Shown: positions 12,218-23,960 of the stretch, piece after piece
Layout: every line of letters starts with the position of its first letter
Numbering within the stretch: position 1 is the stretch's first letter
From: Garcia nutans
Lineage: Eukaryota > Streptophyta > Magnoliopsida > Malpighiales > Euphorbiaceae
Direction of reading: 5' to 3'
Assembly: GCA_947685225.1 (NCBI GenBank)
Contig: CANTUV010000072.1
Coordinates: 8,866,001 to 8,930,000 of the forward strand
DNA length: 64,000 nucleotides
Position numbers and translations under genes: made by a program
Notes under the pieces: generated by a model
What the model saw: the letters and a program-made list of their open reading frames with translations, nothing else
Told to the model about the DNA's origin: nothing
Databases searched by the model: none

Positions 12218-12455
12218 TATCCCAACTAGGCTTCAAGGATTAGGCTCAACCAAGCTTTAAGGGGAACAAAGCATGCTAAGTATCAACCCAACTTGGCTTC
12301 AAGAACTAACCCAACCTAGCTTCAAGGGTTGTAACATCTCAATTAGGCTTCAAGGACTAGACCTAACCAAGCTTCAAGGGGAGTAAAACATGTTAAACTT
12401 CAACCCAACTTGGCTTCAAGGATCAAGCCCAACCTAACTTCAAGAGATTGTTACT
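12218..12455. repeat. Minisatellite of cttcaagg units in the Tekay LTR
   Basis: About eight degenerate units of 25-30 bp of the type ccaacttggcttcaagga. Several contain the inverted pair cttg/caag around gctt. The same array is at 19496-19733 in the other LTR. Confidence 0.75.
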
Positions 12456-12771
12456 ATTAGGCATGCCACCAACAACAAAACTCTGAAAATGAATAACATA
12501 TTAGACACACAATTCATTTATTATTTCATTATCAACTTCATTCTCTAATCTCATCATTATTTAGGCAAACATGCCTCACTTAACTCAATTGAAGTATCAT
12601 AGCTAATCACAATGGCTTCACATCTCATTTGAATCACCATAGCCAATCATAATGGCTTCACCTCTTATTATATCTCAAATCACATTTCATATTTCATCAT
12701 TTTTGTTTTAAGTGTGTTTAAAATGTTTATTTTTATGTTTAGGTACAAAAAGACCATTAGAGGATTAAAAC

Positions 12772-13062
12772 AATGCAAGAAGAGCAAAGGACAAATAGTA
12801 ATAGCTAACACATTCAAGGGACACGGCCAAGCTTGTGGCCGTGTCTCTCAACACAAGCTCCAACACGGCCAAATTGCTTCAGCTTGGCCGTGTCACACTT
12901 AAATCCAAAGAAAAAAAAATAAATGATGAAATCAGGCAGTAGACGACACGGGCAAGGGACACGGCCAAGCCAGTGGCCGTGTCTCTCCAAATTGATCCAA
13001 CACGGCCAAGACTTCCTTAACTTGGCCGTGTCTCCTATCATCTTGGCCGTGTCTCTCATGGC
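12772..13062. repeat. GGCCGTGTC hairpin module, Tekay 3' LTR copy
   Basis: Four inverted-repeat units with arms like gacacggccaag ... cttggccgtgtc, separated by short AT-rich spacers. The flank gatgaaat..ggcagtag and the order of units are shared with the Athila LTR module at 29190-29660, so the two are homologous, not merely alike. Confidence 0.85.
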
Positions 13063-14117
13063 TAAAGGTTTTAAACAAGGCCAAATCTCCTTTGGTTGAA
13101 TTAAATCACATTATACACAACATAGCATTATTCAAATGGACATAATCAACATCATTAACACTTATTTTACATGATCATCACAATATTCACATTACTAATA
13201 TACATTAACAATACATTTGATTCCTTAACACATTTACAAACAAGTGTGTGTTAAGTTTAAACATCATATGCATATATGCAACAATATAGTTTGTACTTAC
13301 CTTAAGCACCACTTATACACTTCTAAACACTTTCTTTTTCCAAGAATTCTTCACTTCTCAAATTAGGGCAAAACCTTCTTCCAAAACCTAATCCAAAATG
13401 ATACAATACAATTTATCACTTACCACTTCAAAACCCTAAAACCAACATATAACAATCAACACAAACCCTAAACACAAATATAACACCATCTCTTCCAACC
13501 AACTTACTCTTTTCTTCAATCCATCCTTAAAATCCATAATCAATTTAATCAAACACTCTTAAACATCTCACAATCAATCAACACACCCTTAAATAATCTA
13601 TCAAACTCACACACAACTTCAAATAAGCAAAGAAATCAAAAGAGGACTTACCAAAGTAATGAAATTTCTTAAATCACCAACTTGATCACTTAGATCTTCC
13701 TTCAATTAAAGCTTAGAACATCCAAAATCCTCTCTTGGTCTCTTGCTTTCTCTTGTCTTTGGAGGAGCCGGCCACACACATGGAAAAGAATAAAAGATGA
13801 TGAAGAAACAAAGTCAACTTCTCTTTAAATCTCCACCAAGTGTTCCAAAAAGACAATTACCAACATACCCTCTTCTCACTTGTTCTAGCTTTCTTCTTAA
13901 TCAAGTGCCCTTTATAGAAATTTCACACATAACAAATAAATATCCTCTTCCCTTGACCACTCATTTTGACTTATGTATATGTTATTTATACTTCCATATA
14001 TACAACATATACACTTTCTTTTAATTTCTTTTCTCTTGCAAATTAACATATACATTCAGTCCAATTTAAAACAACCACAATATTCAAAACTTCTAAGGCA
14101 TACATTGGGATATTACA

Positions 14118-14131
14118 ATTCTCCCCCTCTA
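14118..14131 (-). other. Polypurine tract of the Tekay element
   Basis: On the minus strand agagggggagaat lies directly upstream of the LTR start, the expected position for plus-strand DNA priming. Confidence 0.85.
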
Positions 14132-14163
14132 AAAAGAAATTTCATCCTGGAAATTACCTGTTA

Positions 14164-15307
14164 TCAAGTTCGAAACAACTGAGGATATTGATCTCGCATT
14201 GCTTGCTCACTCTCCCAAGTTGCCTCTTCTCTCCCATGATTCTTCCATAGAACCTTCACCAAAGGCACTTTCTTATTTCTCAACTCTTTCACTTCATGTG
14301 CCAGAATAGCAATTGGTTCTTCAATTGTTAAATCTGGACTCACTTCAATGGATTCAACTGGCAAAATATGAGATGGATCCGATCTATACCTCCGCAACAT
14401 AGAAACATGGAATACATTATGGATCCTATCCAACTCAGGTGGCAAAGCAAGCTGATAAGCAACTGGTCCAACTCTTTCCAAAACTTCATACGGTCCAATG
14501 AAACGAGGACTCAATTTCCCTTTCCGACCAAACCTCAAGATCTTCTTCCAAGGAGGCACTTTCAAAAATACTTTATCTCCAACATCAAATTCTATATCTC
14601 TCCTCTTCAAATCTACATAAGACTTCTGTCGGTCTGAAGCTGCTTTCAACCTGTCTCGAATCAATTTCACTTTCTCATCAGTTTCTTTAACCAAATCAAG
14701 ACCAATTAACCTACCTTCTCCAAGTTCATTCCAACATAGAGGTGTCCTACACCATCTACCATACAATGCTTCGAATGGTGCCATACCAATGCTGGATTGA
14801 TGACTGTTATTGTAAGCAAATTCCACAAGTGGCAAAAATCTATCCCAACCTCCAGAGAAATCAATGACACAGCTTCTCAACATGTCCTCGACAACCTGTA
14901 TCACTCTCTCTAATTGCCCATCTGTCTGTGGATGAAAAGCAGTGCTGAAATGCAGTCGAGAACCCAAAGCACCATGTAAACTCTTCCAAAACCTTGAAGT
15001 AAACCGGGGATCTCGATCAGACATTAGAGAAATTGGGACACCATGCAACTTCACAATCTCATGAATATACAACTCAGCTAACCTCTCCAGAGAATAATCC
15101 TATTGGAACTTGATGCTCAGCCTTTACCCTCTGACAAGTGAGACATTTGGATACAAACTCCGCTATGTCTCTTTTCATACCAGACCACCAGTAATACTGC
15201 TTCAAGTCATGATACATCTTTGTATTGCCCTGATGCATAGCAAATACTGACTGATGTGCTTCTTCTAAAATAATCCTTCTCAAATTAGTATCATCAGGTA
15301 CACACAA
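14164..15307 (-). pseudogene. Tekay integrase with chromodomain (deleted)
   Basis: The zinc-binding part (HQSVFAMHQGNTKMYHDLKQ ... CLTCQRV) is at 15074-15307. The core resumes at 15072 with LYIHEI...VPISLMSDRDPRF (second catalytic Asp) and FHPQTDGQLERV (catalytic Glu). The stretch that should carry the first catalytic aspartate is missing: the text jumps near 15095-15105 and the frame changes. The C-terminus has the GPF-like IGPYEVLERVG and a chromodomain-type end (VPLVKVLWKNHGREEATWE), which in chromoviruses directs insertion towards particular chromatin. The enzyme cannot be functional. Confidence 0.9.
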
Positions 15308-15817
15308 TCTGTTCTTAAACTAAAGACTCCCATCACTTCTCACAATAAAATCTCGACTCTTTTCATTCTGGAAATCTGAAACAATCTTTTGAATCTTCTC
15401 ATCAGCCAATTGAGCCTCTTTAATCTGATCCAACAATACTGGCTTCAATTGTAACTATGCCAACAATGCACCATCATCACAAGATACAAAACTAGCATGC
15501 AATGCTCTCAACTCAAAAAGCAACGAGAGCGAATAAACAGTCAAACCTGCTAAAGACTTCCGATTTAAGGCATCAGCAACAACATTTGCCTTACCAGGAT
15601 GATAGTCAATCAGGCAGTCGTAGTCTTTGATCAACTCCAACTATCGTCTTTGTCGAAGATTCATCTCCTTCTGAACACCCAAATATTTCAAACTTTTATG
15701 ATCTGTATAGATAAAACATTTCTCCCCAAATAAGTAATGTCGCCAAATCTTCAAAGCAAACACTATAGCTGCCAATTCTAAATCATGAGTTGGATAGTTA
15801 AGTTCGTGCGGCTTCAA
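15308..15817 (-). pseudogene. Tekay RNase H region (three stops)
   Basis: This follows RT in the same frame and includes the motif for the RNase H core and tether (DYHPGKANVVADALNRKS, about 15545-15605). Stops in the common frame occur at 15641-15643 (tag, position normally Trp), 15455-15457 (tag) and 15308-15310 region (tag). The tag at 15818-15820 divides it from RT. No frame change is needed across these ORFs, so the decay is mostly by point substitutions. Confidence 0.85.
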
Positions 15818-17575
15818 CTACTGAGAAGCATAAGCTATAACTTTACCCTCTTGCATCAAGACACATCCTAAACCATTATGTGAAGCATCACTATAAATCA
15901 CATATGGTTTATCTTCAACGGGTAAAGTAAGAACAGGTGCTTGAGTCAACATCTCTTTCAACTGCTCGAAGCTAGCTTGACACTGATCTGTCCACATAAA
16001 TCTAACTCCCTTCCGAAGCAATCTGGTGAGTGGAGTAGCTATCAATGAAAAACCTTTCACAAACCATCGGTAATAATCTGCCAAACCCAGAAAACTTCTA
16101 ACTTCAGTCACAGATTTTGGTGGACTCCAATTCAAAATAGCTTCAACTTTACTCGGATCAACTCTAATACCCTCTGCTGAAACTATATGACCTAGAAAAG
16201 TTACTTGGTCAAGCCAAAACTCACACTTTGACAGCTTAGCAAACAATTGCTTCTCTCTTAAAATTTGCAGCACAATCCGCAGATGCTTGTCATGTTCCTC
16301 CTTATTACGCGAATACACTAGAATATCATCGATAAAAACTACTACAAACTGATCCAGATAGGGCCTAAACACCCTATTCATCAAGTCCATAAAAGCTGCA
16401 GGTGCATTCGTCAAACCAAAAGACATAACTAAAAACTCGTAATGCCCATACCTTGTACGAAAGGCTATCTTAGGAACATCTTAAGCTCTGACCCTCAACT
16501 GATGGTACCCTGATCTCAAATCAATCTTGGAAAACACTGTTGCACCCTTCAATTGATCAAAGAGATCATTAATTCTAGGCAAAGGATATTTATTTTTAAT
16601 TGTCACCTTGTTCAATTGCCTATAATCGATACACAATCTCATAGTACCATCCTTCTTCTTCACAAATAAAACAGGTGCTCCCCAAGGAGAAACACTGGGG
16701 CGAATAAACCCTTTATCCAACAACTCCTGTAACTGCACCTTCAACTCTCTCAATTCAACTGGTGTCATTCGATAAGGAGTGATAGAGATAGGAGTGGTAC
16801 CAGGCAATAGTTCGATACCAAACTCCACCTCTCTCTCTGGAGGCAACCCTGGCAACTCCTCTGGAAACACATCTGGAAACTCTGCAACTGTGGTGATATC
16901 ATCAAGTTGAGAAGCCCCTACTCTAGTATCCACAACATGAGCAAGGTAAGCATCACACCCTTTTCTAATCAACCTCCTAGCTGCAACAGCTGAAACAAAC
17001 AAGGATGCTAACTGTCCTTGCTCACTAGATACCATTACATCTCTACCATCACCGGTTCTCAAGGTAACAAATTTCTTTTGACAATCTACCACAGCTCCAT
17101 GTCTAGATAACCAGTCCATGCCTAGTATCAAATCATATTCCTTAAAAGGCATTTCAATTAAATCTCCAGGAAACTCCTCACCTTGCACCACTACTGCACT
17201 ATCTCGGTGCACCTTGCTAACAATCACACTATGCCCTAAAGGATTTGTCACCAATACATCAAATCCTAGGGATTCAGCATGCAATTCAGACACAGGCAAA
17301 ACAGATGTACTAATATATGAATGAGTGGAGCCTGGATCAATCAAAGTAAGTACCAAAATACCAAATAAAGAGAAAGTACCCGCTATGACTGCCGAAGCAT
17401 CTGGCTGCCTCTGCATCACATATATCCTCTGAGAAGATCCAGCCTCCTCTGGTCTACTCTCCCTGGATGTAGAACCTCCTCTAGGACTGAACCCAGATCT
17501 GCCTCCTCTGCTGACATTTCTGCCTCCTCGACCTCCCCTCACACTAGATCGAGAAGCTGCAGAATCAACCAACAT
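15818..17575 (-). pseudogene. Tekay protease and reverse transcriptase (one internal stop)
   Basis: The protease motif LIDPGSTHSYIS is at about 17312-17347. RT starts with PYRMTPVELRELK and WGAPVLFVKKKDG (about 16650-16780), continues DLRSGYHQLRVRA, then a taa at 16481-16483 replaces the codon usually for Glu, and resumes through MSFGLTNAPAAF to the catalytic FIDD (about 16325-16340) and FLGHIVSAEGI. The tag at 17582-17584 separates it from gag in the same frame. Except for these two stops the polyprotein would be continuous through RT. Confidence 0.9.
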
Positions 17576-17581
17576 CTGCTC

Positions 17582-18660
17582 CTACCTCTCAGGACAATCT
17601 CTAACAAAATGATCAGGTGATCCACATCTGAAGCATACCCCTACTACACCAGTCTTCCAACAAGTACCACCATGTGGCCTACCACAATGAATACATAAGG
17701 GTAAAGTGGATCTCTGAATTACTGGGGTCGGAGCACTCGCCACTGAAATTGTAGGTCTCGATCTCTGCCTCTGAAACTGTACTGACCTACCAGCTGGCCT
17801 CTGACTCCTACTAACCCGAGGAACAAAACTTCCTTTACCTCTTTTCACAGATGAAGACCTGCTTCAAACTGGGGTCTTCTAACCCTGATCTCTTCCCCAG
17901 AAGCAACTGCTGCAATACCCTGAGCTAGCTCCACACTTCGAGCTGCTGCAACAAGCTGGGAAAAATCATGATATCTAGATCCAGCCACAAGACACATAAT
18001 AGAGGGCCTCAATCCCTCCTCAAATCTCCTGCATCTATCTATCTCATCAGATATAATACCCCCAACATACTGGCTCAACCGGATAAACTCTAGCTCATAT
18101 TCTGTCACAGTCCGGTTGTCTTGCTTTAAACTCAAAAACTCCATCTTCTTCACATCTTTATACTCCCTCGGAGTATACTTCAATTCAAACTCTCTTAGAA
18201 AATCAGTATAGGACAGTGTAGGTGGATCATCCATAGCATGGGGCACTGTCTTCCACCAATCATATGCATACTTTTGCAACAATGATCTTGCATAATCAAA
18301 TTTTTCTTCTGGAGTGGCTTGCAATTGAATGAATATTCTCTGTACTTTATCTAGCCACTGCTCCGCTACAGCTAGATCAATAGTACCCAGAAAATCTTCT
18401 GCTCCATACTTCCTTAATTTATCATAATGTCTCACTGATACCGAAGGCTGTGGGGGTGGTGGCGGTGGTTGCACTGGTGCTTGCCTCAATATCTCTACCA
18501 CCTGCCTAAGCCAAACTAGCAGAACCTCCTCACCAGCTGGTCTCCCTGACACCGAAGCAGGTACCTCCCTAGCACTATCCACTCTAGCTCCATCTCTAAC
18601 CTCATCAGGTGCTATACTCTCAGCACTACCCTCAACAGATTGACGTAAGTGAGAATCCAT
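17582..18660 (-). pseudogene. Tekay gag (frameshifted)
   Basis: I place the start at the ATG at 18660 (MDSHLRQSVEG). Next come a Pro-rich patch (PPPPPPQPS), the gag core (AEQWLDKVQRIF, FEEGLRPSI) and, after a frame change near 17845-17870, a Cys/His knuckle region: CIHCGRPHGGTCW followed by CFRCGSPDHFVRDC (CCHC) at about 17585-17690. It would package element RNA in particles. Confidence 0.9.
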
Positions 18661-18811
18661 CACAACCTATATCTACAAACACAGTAGAATACATCTTATT
18701 AAAGATCAGAGACTGCCAATACCAAACATGTATGCTATTCAAAAACTAACTTTTTAAAATCAAAACATTCTTTTCCTTACACTTGACCTAGGTTAAGAAT
18801 CTCAAACCTAG

Positions 18812-18823
18812 GCTCTGATACCA
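18812..18823 (-). other. Primer-binding site of the Tekay element (tRNA-iMet type)
   Basis: On the minus strand tggtatcagagc lies 7 bases downstream of the 5' LTR end. This is the classic complement of the 3' end of plant initiator tRNA-Met. Confidence 0.95.
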
Positions 18824-20049
18824 AAATAATTGTAACACCCCTATATCCCGTATACGTACCAAGCATGCTTAAACGATCGTAATATACATATACTGAATAT
18901 AGAAAATGCCACAGTTTAAAACTACACAACATATATCTTTGTAAATAAGTGAAACCAATCTCAAACATTTAAAAGAAATTCAAAAGACACCATATATATA
19001 AAAACGTTTATTAACTCGCAGCGGAAGTTATTACAAATATTTGCAAATACAAATATATTATAAATCAAAGTTTACAAAACATAGAATATATATACATGAT
19101 TGGCAGCTCTTCTCTGATCTTTAAATTCCAAAAATAAATCCTTCAATGCCTAGTCTCACTTGGTCTTGAGGAGCTCTCAGGTTCAACTCTGTCACCTGCG
19201 CGATCAAACACTATCGCGCTAAGCCAACGGCTTAGTAGCACAAAATATAATACTACTATGTTTCAATGCAATGTCAATGTCACAATCAATCTCAAACATC
19301 ATTCAAAAGAATATCACATTTCAACATCATACTTTGTTCAAAGTCATAACAACATTTATATTATATCTTCATAGTTCCATTAATTTCACCATTCAAGAAT
19401 CACATTAAATACAAAGACAAGCATGGGCCCAAAAACACTAATATGCCATTCATCTTTCAGAGTTAATGTTTTGGTTCAATTATCACATTTATCATTATCC
19501 CAACTAGGCTTCAAGGATTAGGCTCAACCAAGCTTCAAGGGGAACAAAGCATGCTAAGTATCAACCCAACTTGGCTTCAAGAACCAACCCAACCTAGCTT
19601 CAAGGGTTGTAACATCTCAATTAGGCTTCAAGGACTAGACCCAACCAAGCTTCAAGGGGAGTAAAACATGTTAAACTTCAACCCAACTTGGCTTCAAGGA
19701 TCAAGCCCAACCTAACTTCAAGAGATTGTTACTATTAGGCATGCCACCAACAACAAAACTCTGAAAATGAATAACATATTATACACACAGTTCATTTATT
19801 ATTTCATTATCAACTTCATTCTCTAATCTCATCATTATTTAGGCAAACATGCCTCACTTAACTCAATTGAAGTATCATAGCTAATCACAATGGCTTCACA
19901 TCTCATTTGAATCACCATAGCCAATCATAATGGCTTCACCTCTCATTATATCTCAAATCACATTTCATATTTCATCATATTTGTTTTAAGTGTGTTTAAA
20001 ATGTTTATTTTTATGTTTAGGTGCAAAAAGACCATTAGAGGATTAAAAC

Positions 20050-20340
20050 AATGCAAGAAGAGCAAAGAACAAATAATAATAGCTAACACATTCAAGGGAC
20101 ACGACCAAGATTGTGGCCGTGTCTCTCAACACAAGCTCCAACACGGCCAAATTGCTTCAGCTTGGCCGTGTCACACTTAAATCCAAAGAAAAAAAAATAA
20201 ATGATGAAATCAGGCAGTAGACGACACGGGCAAGGGACACGGCCAAGCCAGTGGCCGTGTCTCTCCAAATTGATCCAACATAACCAAGACTTCCTTAACT
20301 TGGCCGTGTCTCCTATCATCTTGGCCGTGTCTCTCATGGC
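20050..20340. repeat. GGCCGTGTC hairpin module, Tekay 5' LTR copy
   Basis: Same arrangement as 12772-13062. Some arms have acquired mismatches (acacgaccaagattg, cataaccaag). Confidence 0.85.
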
Positions 20341-21188
20341 TAAAGGTTTTAAACAAGGCCAAATCTCCTTTGGTTGAATTAAATCACATTATACACAACA
20401 TAGCATTATTTAAATGGACATAATCAACATCATTAACACTTATTTTACATGCTCATCATAATATTCACATTACTAATATACATTAACAATACATTTGATT
20501 CCTTAACACATTTACAAACAAGTGTGTGTTAAGTTTAAACATCATATGCATATATGCAACAATATAGTTTGTACTTACCTTAAGCACCACTTATACACTT
20601 CTAAACACTTTCTTTTTCCAAGAATTCTTCACTTCTCAAATTAGGGCAAAACCTTCTTCCAAAACCTAATCCAAAATGATACAATACAATTTATCACTTA
20701 CCACTTCAAAACCCTAAAACCAACATATAACAATCAACACAAACCCTAAACACAAATATAACACCATCTCTTCCAACCAACTTACTCTTTTCTTTAATCC
20801 ATCCTTAAAATCCATAATCAATTTAATCAAAAACTCTTAAACATCTCACAATCAATCAACACACATTTAAATAATCTATCAAACTCACACACAACTTCAA
20901 ATAAGCAAAGAAATCAAAAGAGGACTTACCAAAGTAATGAAATTTCTTGAATCACCAACTTAATCACTTAGATCTTCCTTCAATTGAAGCTTAGAACATC
21001 CAAAATCCTCTCTTGGTCTCTTGCTTTCTCTTGTCTTTGGAGGAGCCGGCCACACACATGGAAAAGAATAAAAGATGATGAAGAAACAAAGTCAACTTCT
21101 CTTTAAATCTCCACCAAGTGTTCCAAAAAGACAATTACCAACATACCCTCTTCTCACTTGTTCTAGTTTTCTTCTTAATCAAGTGCCC

Positions 21189-21194
21189 TTTATA
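21189..21194 (-). promoter_or_regulatory. Candidate TATA box of the Tekay 5' LTR
   Basis: The minus strand reads tataaa within ttctataaagggc, about 200 bp inside the LTR. It is identical in the other LTR (13911-13916). The position is a little close to the LTR edge, so the U3/R boundary is uncertain. Confidence 0.4.
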
Positions 21195-21395
21195 GAAATT
21201 TCACACATAACAAATAAATATCCTCTTCCCTTGACCACTCATTTTGACTTATGTATATGTTATTTATACTTCCATATATACAACATATACACTTTCTTTT
21301 AATTTCTTTTCTCTTGCAAGTTAACATATACATTCAATCCAATTTAAAACAACCACAATATTCAAAACTTCTAAGGCATACATTGGGATATTACA

Positions 21396-21941
21396 CAAAC
21401 ATCCAAGAAGGGGTTAGGATATGATGAAGACAATGATGTCCAGCCAAACAAGAATGAGAAGATGAGCTTCCCACCACTTGAAGTGATCTTTGTCAAAGCT
21501 CCAGATATGGGACCACTCCAAGGAAAGCCCGAGCCAATCATGTTCATGGGTAAGTTAATCCCAGGTTTTGAAATTTTTGCAGATGTTGCCGAGCTAGTGG
21601 AACAAGTAAAGAAAGAGCTCACCCTGTCAACCAACAAAGAATCCAATCCAGGAGAGAAGAATGAAGCTACCCTGAAAGCCGAGAAGACTCCAAAGGAGAT
21701 TGCCACCCTGGTTGAAGAAAAGTTTGAAGACATCCTGCTTTATGATTCTGAGAACAATGATTTTGATTTTAATTTTAATTTGTCTGCTTTGTATGAGGAT
21801 GATGATGTTTTCTTTTCCAAAATGAATGCAATAAAGTCTAATTTTGCTTACTTGTGTGATGTTTCTCCTGATGGTTGCATACATTCAAATAGCAGTTACA
21901 TGAGCATCTTTAATATTAATTCTGTAACACACAATCATTAA
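21396..21941 (+). pseudogene. Protease-RT spacer of Tat-2 (after the Tekay insertion)
   Basis: Coding resumes at the duplicated caaac and runs through MSFPPLEVIFVKAPDMG (from 21462) to an acidic stretch (YDSENNDFDFNFNLSALYEDDD), as in Tat-1 7042-7589. It stops at 21939-21941. No catalytic residues were recognised; it is a linker in the gag-pol polyprotein. Confidence 0.75.
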
Positions 21942-22068
21942 ATTTGGGAACAACTGAAAATCCTAAAATCATTAGCATAGCATCCGACCTAACTCTTGAT
22001 GAGAGAGAGAGAGATTTGAAAAAATATTCAAAAAATATGAAGAAGTATTTGCTTGGTCTTATGAAGAT

Positions 22069-23085
22069 ATGCCGAGGATAGATCGAGACATAGCCGAGCA
22101 TCATATTCCTACTTACACTCACATAAAACCTATCAAACAAAAGCTTAGGCGATTAAGACCTGAGTGGGCTGAATTTGTTAAAGAAGAGGTCACTAAACAA
22201 ATACAAGTGAAGTTCCTTGAAGTGATAGAATACCCAGATTGGCTAGCCAACATAGTACCCTTGCCAAAGAAAGACGGGAGAATAAGGGTTTGCGTGGACT
22301 ATAGAGATTTAAACAAGGCTTCCCCTAAAGATGATTTTCCTTTACCTCATATAGATGTTCTCATTGATAATGCAGCCTCTAGTGTGCTACACACATTTGT
22401 AGATGGATTTTTCGGATACAATCAAGTGTTAATAGCCCAAGAGGATAAAGCCGAAATTGCTTTCATTACTACATGGGGTATATTTTGTTATAGGGTGATG
22501 CCTTTCGGCTTAAAGAATGCTGGAGCAACCTACCAAAGGATGGCCACCACACTATTTCATGACATGATGCATAAAGAGGTTGAAGTGTATGTTTATGATA
22601 TGATGGTTAAGTCGGATATAAGGGAGCAACACTTTCAAAACTTAGAATTATTCTTCTATAGAGCTTTGAAATATAAGCTAAGATTAAACCCGAAGAAGTG
22701 TGTATTTGGTGTTACCTCAGGTAAATTGTTGGGACATGTGATTGGTCCGAATGGCATTGAGATAGATCCTGAAAAAGTCAAAGAAATTAGGGATATGCCA
22801 GCCCCAAAGACGGAGAGAGAAGTTCGGGGATTCATTGGTAAACTGCAATACATTAGCATATTTATAGCAAAGCTCACAACAATTTGTGAGCCTATCTTCA
22901 AATTGCTTAGAAAGAATCAGCCGGTCGTATGGAATGAAGAATGTCAAAAGGCCTTTGATCGAATAAAAGAGTATTTGTTAAATCCACCTATTTTGAAACC
23001 ACCTAAACCCGGCAAATCTCTATTACTATACTTAGCAGTAGAAGAAGTGTTGGTAGGAGCCATGCTAGCCCAAGCAGATGAATAA
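22069..23085 (+). pseudogene. Reverse transcriptase of Tat-2 with altered catalytic motif
   Basis: A 338-codon ORF covers nearly the whole RT: VPLPKKDGRIRVCVDYRDLN, FFGYNQVLIAQEDKAE, MPFGLKNAGATYQRM, then VEVYVYDMMVKSD where YVDD is expected. The first catalytic aspartate is therefore tyrosine (tat at about 22594-22596), which should abolish polymerisation. The thumb/connection (FIGKLQYIS, ECQKAFDRIKEYL) follows. It ends at a taa (23083-23085) after QADE, where homologues continue. Confidence 0.9.
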
Positions 23086-23960
23086 GGGATTGAGCATGTC
23101 ATTTACTATTTGAGTAGAAAGCTCCTACCTTATGAAATTAAGTATAGTATCATCGAAAAGACCTGTATAGCCATGGTTTGGTCTTCTAAAAAGTTGTAGC
23201 ATTACTTTCAATCGTATAGTGTGCAAGCAATTTCAAGGTTGGATCCAATGAAGTACTTAAGGGAAACACCCTCTTTGATTGGGAAATATGGTCGATGGTT
23301 GATAATATTAGAAGAATTTGAGATTGAGTATGTAACCAGGAAAATAATCAAAGGAAGAGTGGTGGCAGAATTCCTGGCTCAACAACCATTACCAGAAAGT
23401 GAAGAGGTAATCTTGGAATTTCCAGATGAACATTTAGAAGCAATTGAAGTACAAGGGTGAAAAATGTATTTTGATGGAGCAGTAAACAGGAAAGGAGCAG
23501 GTTTGGGAGTTATACTAGAATCGCCCGAAGGAGAATTCATTCCTTTAGCCAAAAAATTAAATTTTAGGGCAACCAATAATATGGTGGAGTACGAAGCTTG
23601 TATTTTTGGTTTGGAAACCCTAATGATTATGAAGGCGGATATGGTGGAAGTTTATGGTGATTCATTGCTAGTTGTACCCAAATAAATGGAGAATGGGAGT
23701 TGAAAGAAGAAAAATTGAAACCATACCACCATTACTTGACCATGATGAAGAAGAATTTTAAGGAGTGTAGGTTTATACACCAGTCAAGAGAAGAAAATTA
23801 GGTGGCTGATGCCCTGGCCACATTGGCTTCGGTATGGGAAAATCCTGCTAGCCTATTCCTTAAGCCTCTAATCTTGACCAGTTCATCAACTCCTTGCTAT
23901 GAATATGAGATAATCATGGAAGTTGATACAGACCATGATGCATGGTATGATACTATAAGA
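23086..23960 (+). pseudogene. Dual RNase H region of Tat-2 (broken)
   Basis: The first RNase H follows RT in frame (YYLSRKLLPYEIKYSIIEKT), interrupted by a stop near 23198 and by a tga at 23458-23460 just before MYFDGAVNRKGAGLG (from 23464), the start of the archaeal-type RNase H. A frameshift near 23685 and a stop near 23800 break the second domain before ADALATLASVWENP. This layout matches Tat-1 5066-5963. Confidence 0.85.

Larger units (their letters stand above)
11553..14117 (-). repeat. 3' LTR of the Tekay element
   Basis: It runs from tgtaacacccctatatcc to ggatattaca in plus-strand direction. It holds a cttcaagg-rich minisatellite (12218-12455) and a GGCCGTGTC hairpin module (12772-13062). 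The region 13400-13650 is CA-rich with many 'caaaccctaaa' words. A TATA-like box on the minus strand is tttata (13911-13916). The short ORFs in it are repeat artefacts. Confidence 0.95.
11553..21395 (-). mobile_element. Tekay-lineage Ty3/gypsy element (complete structure, defective genes)
   Basis: Two LTRs of identical length (2565 bp) are flanked by an exact 5-bp duplication, caaac (11548-11552 and 21396-21400). A tRNA-iMet PBS and a purine tract are next to the LTRs. Gene order on the minus strand is gag with CCHC knuckle, protease, RT, RNase H, integrase and a C-terminal chromodomain, as in Tekay/Del. By eye the LTRs differ at about 35 positions (about 1.4%). Yet the coding region has a frameshift, at least five in-frame stops and an integrase deletion. 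It interrupts the protease-RT spacer of Tat-2. Confidence 0.95.
18831..21395 (-). repeat. 5' LTR of the Tekay element
   Basis: 2565 bp, the partner of 11553-14117, with the same minisatellite (19496-19733) and hairpin module (20050-20340). It would drive transcription towards lower coordinates; the TATA-like tctataaagg on the minus strand corresponds to plus 21187-21196. In one hairpin unit both copies differ (cacggcc versus cataacc at 20279-20285), weakening that stem here. Confidence 0.95.

Noticed and set aside
13797..14024. 75-codon ORF found identically in both Tekay LTRs (also 21075-21302)
   Set aside because: Identity is due to LTR duplication; the translation is low-complexity and without a recognisable domain.
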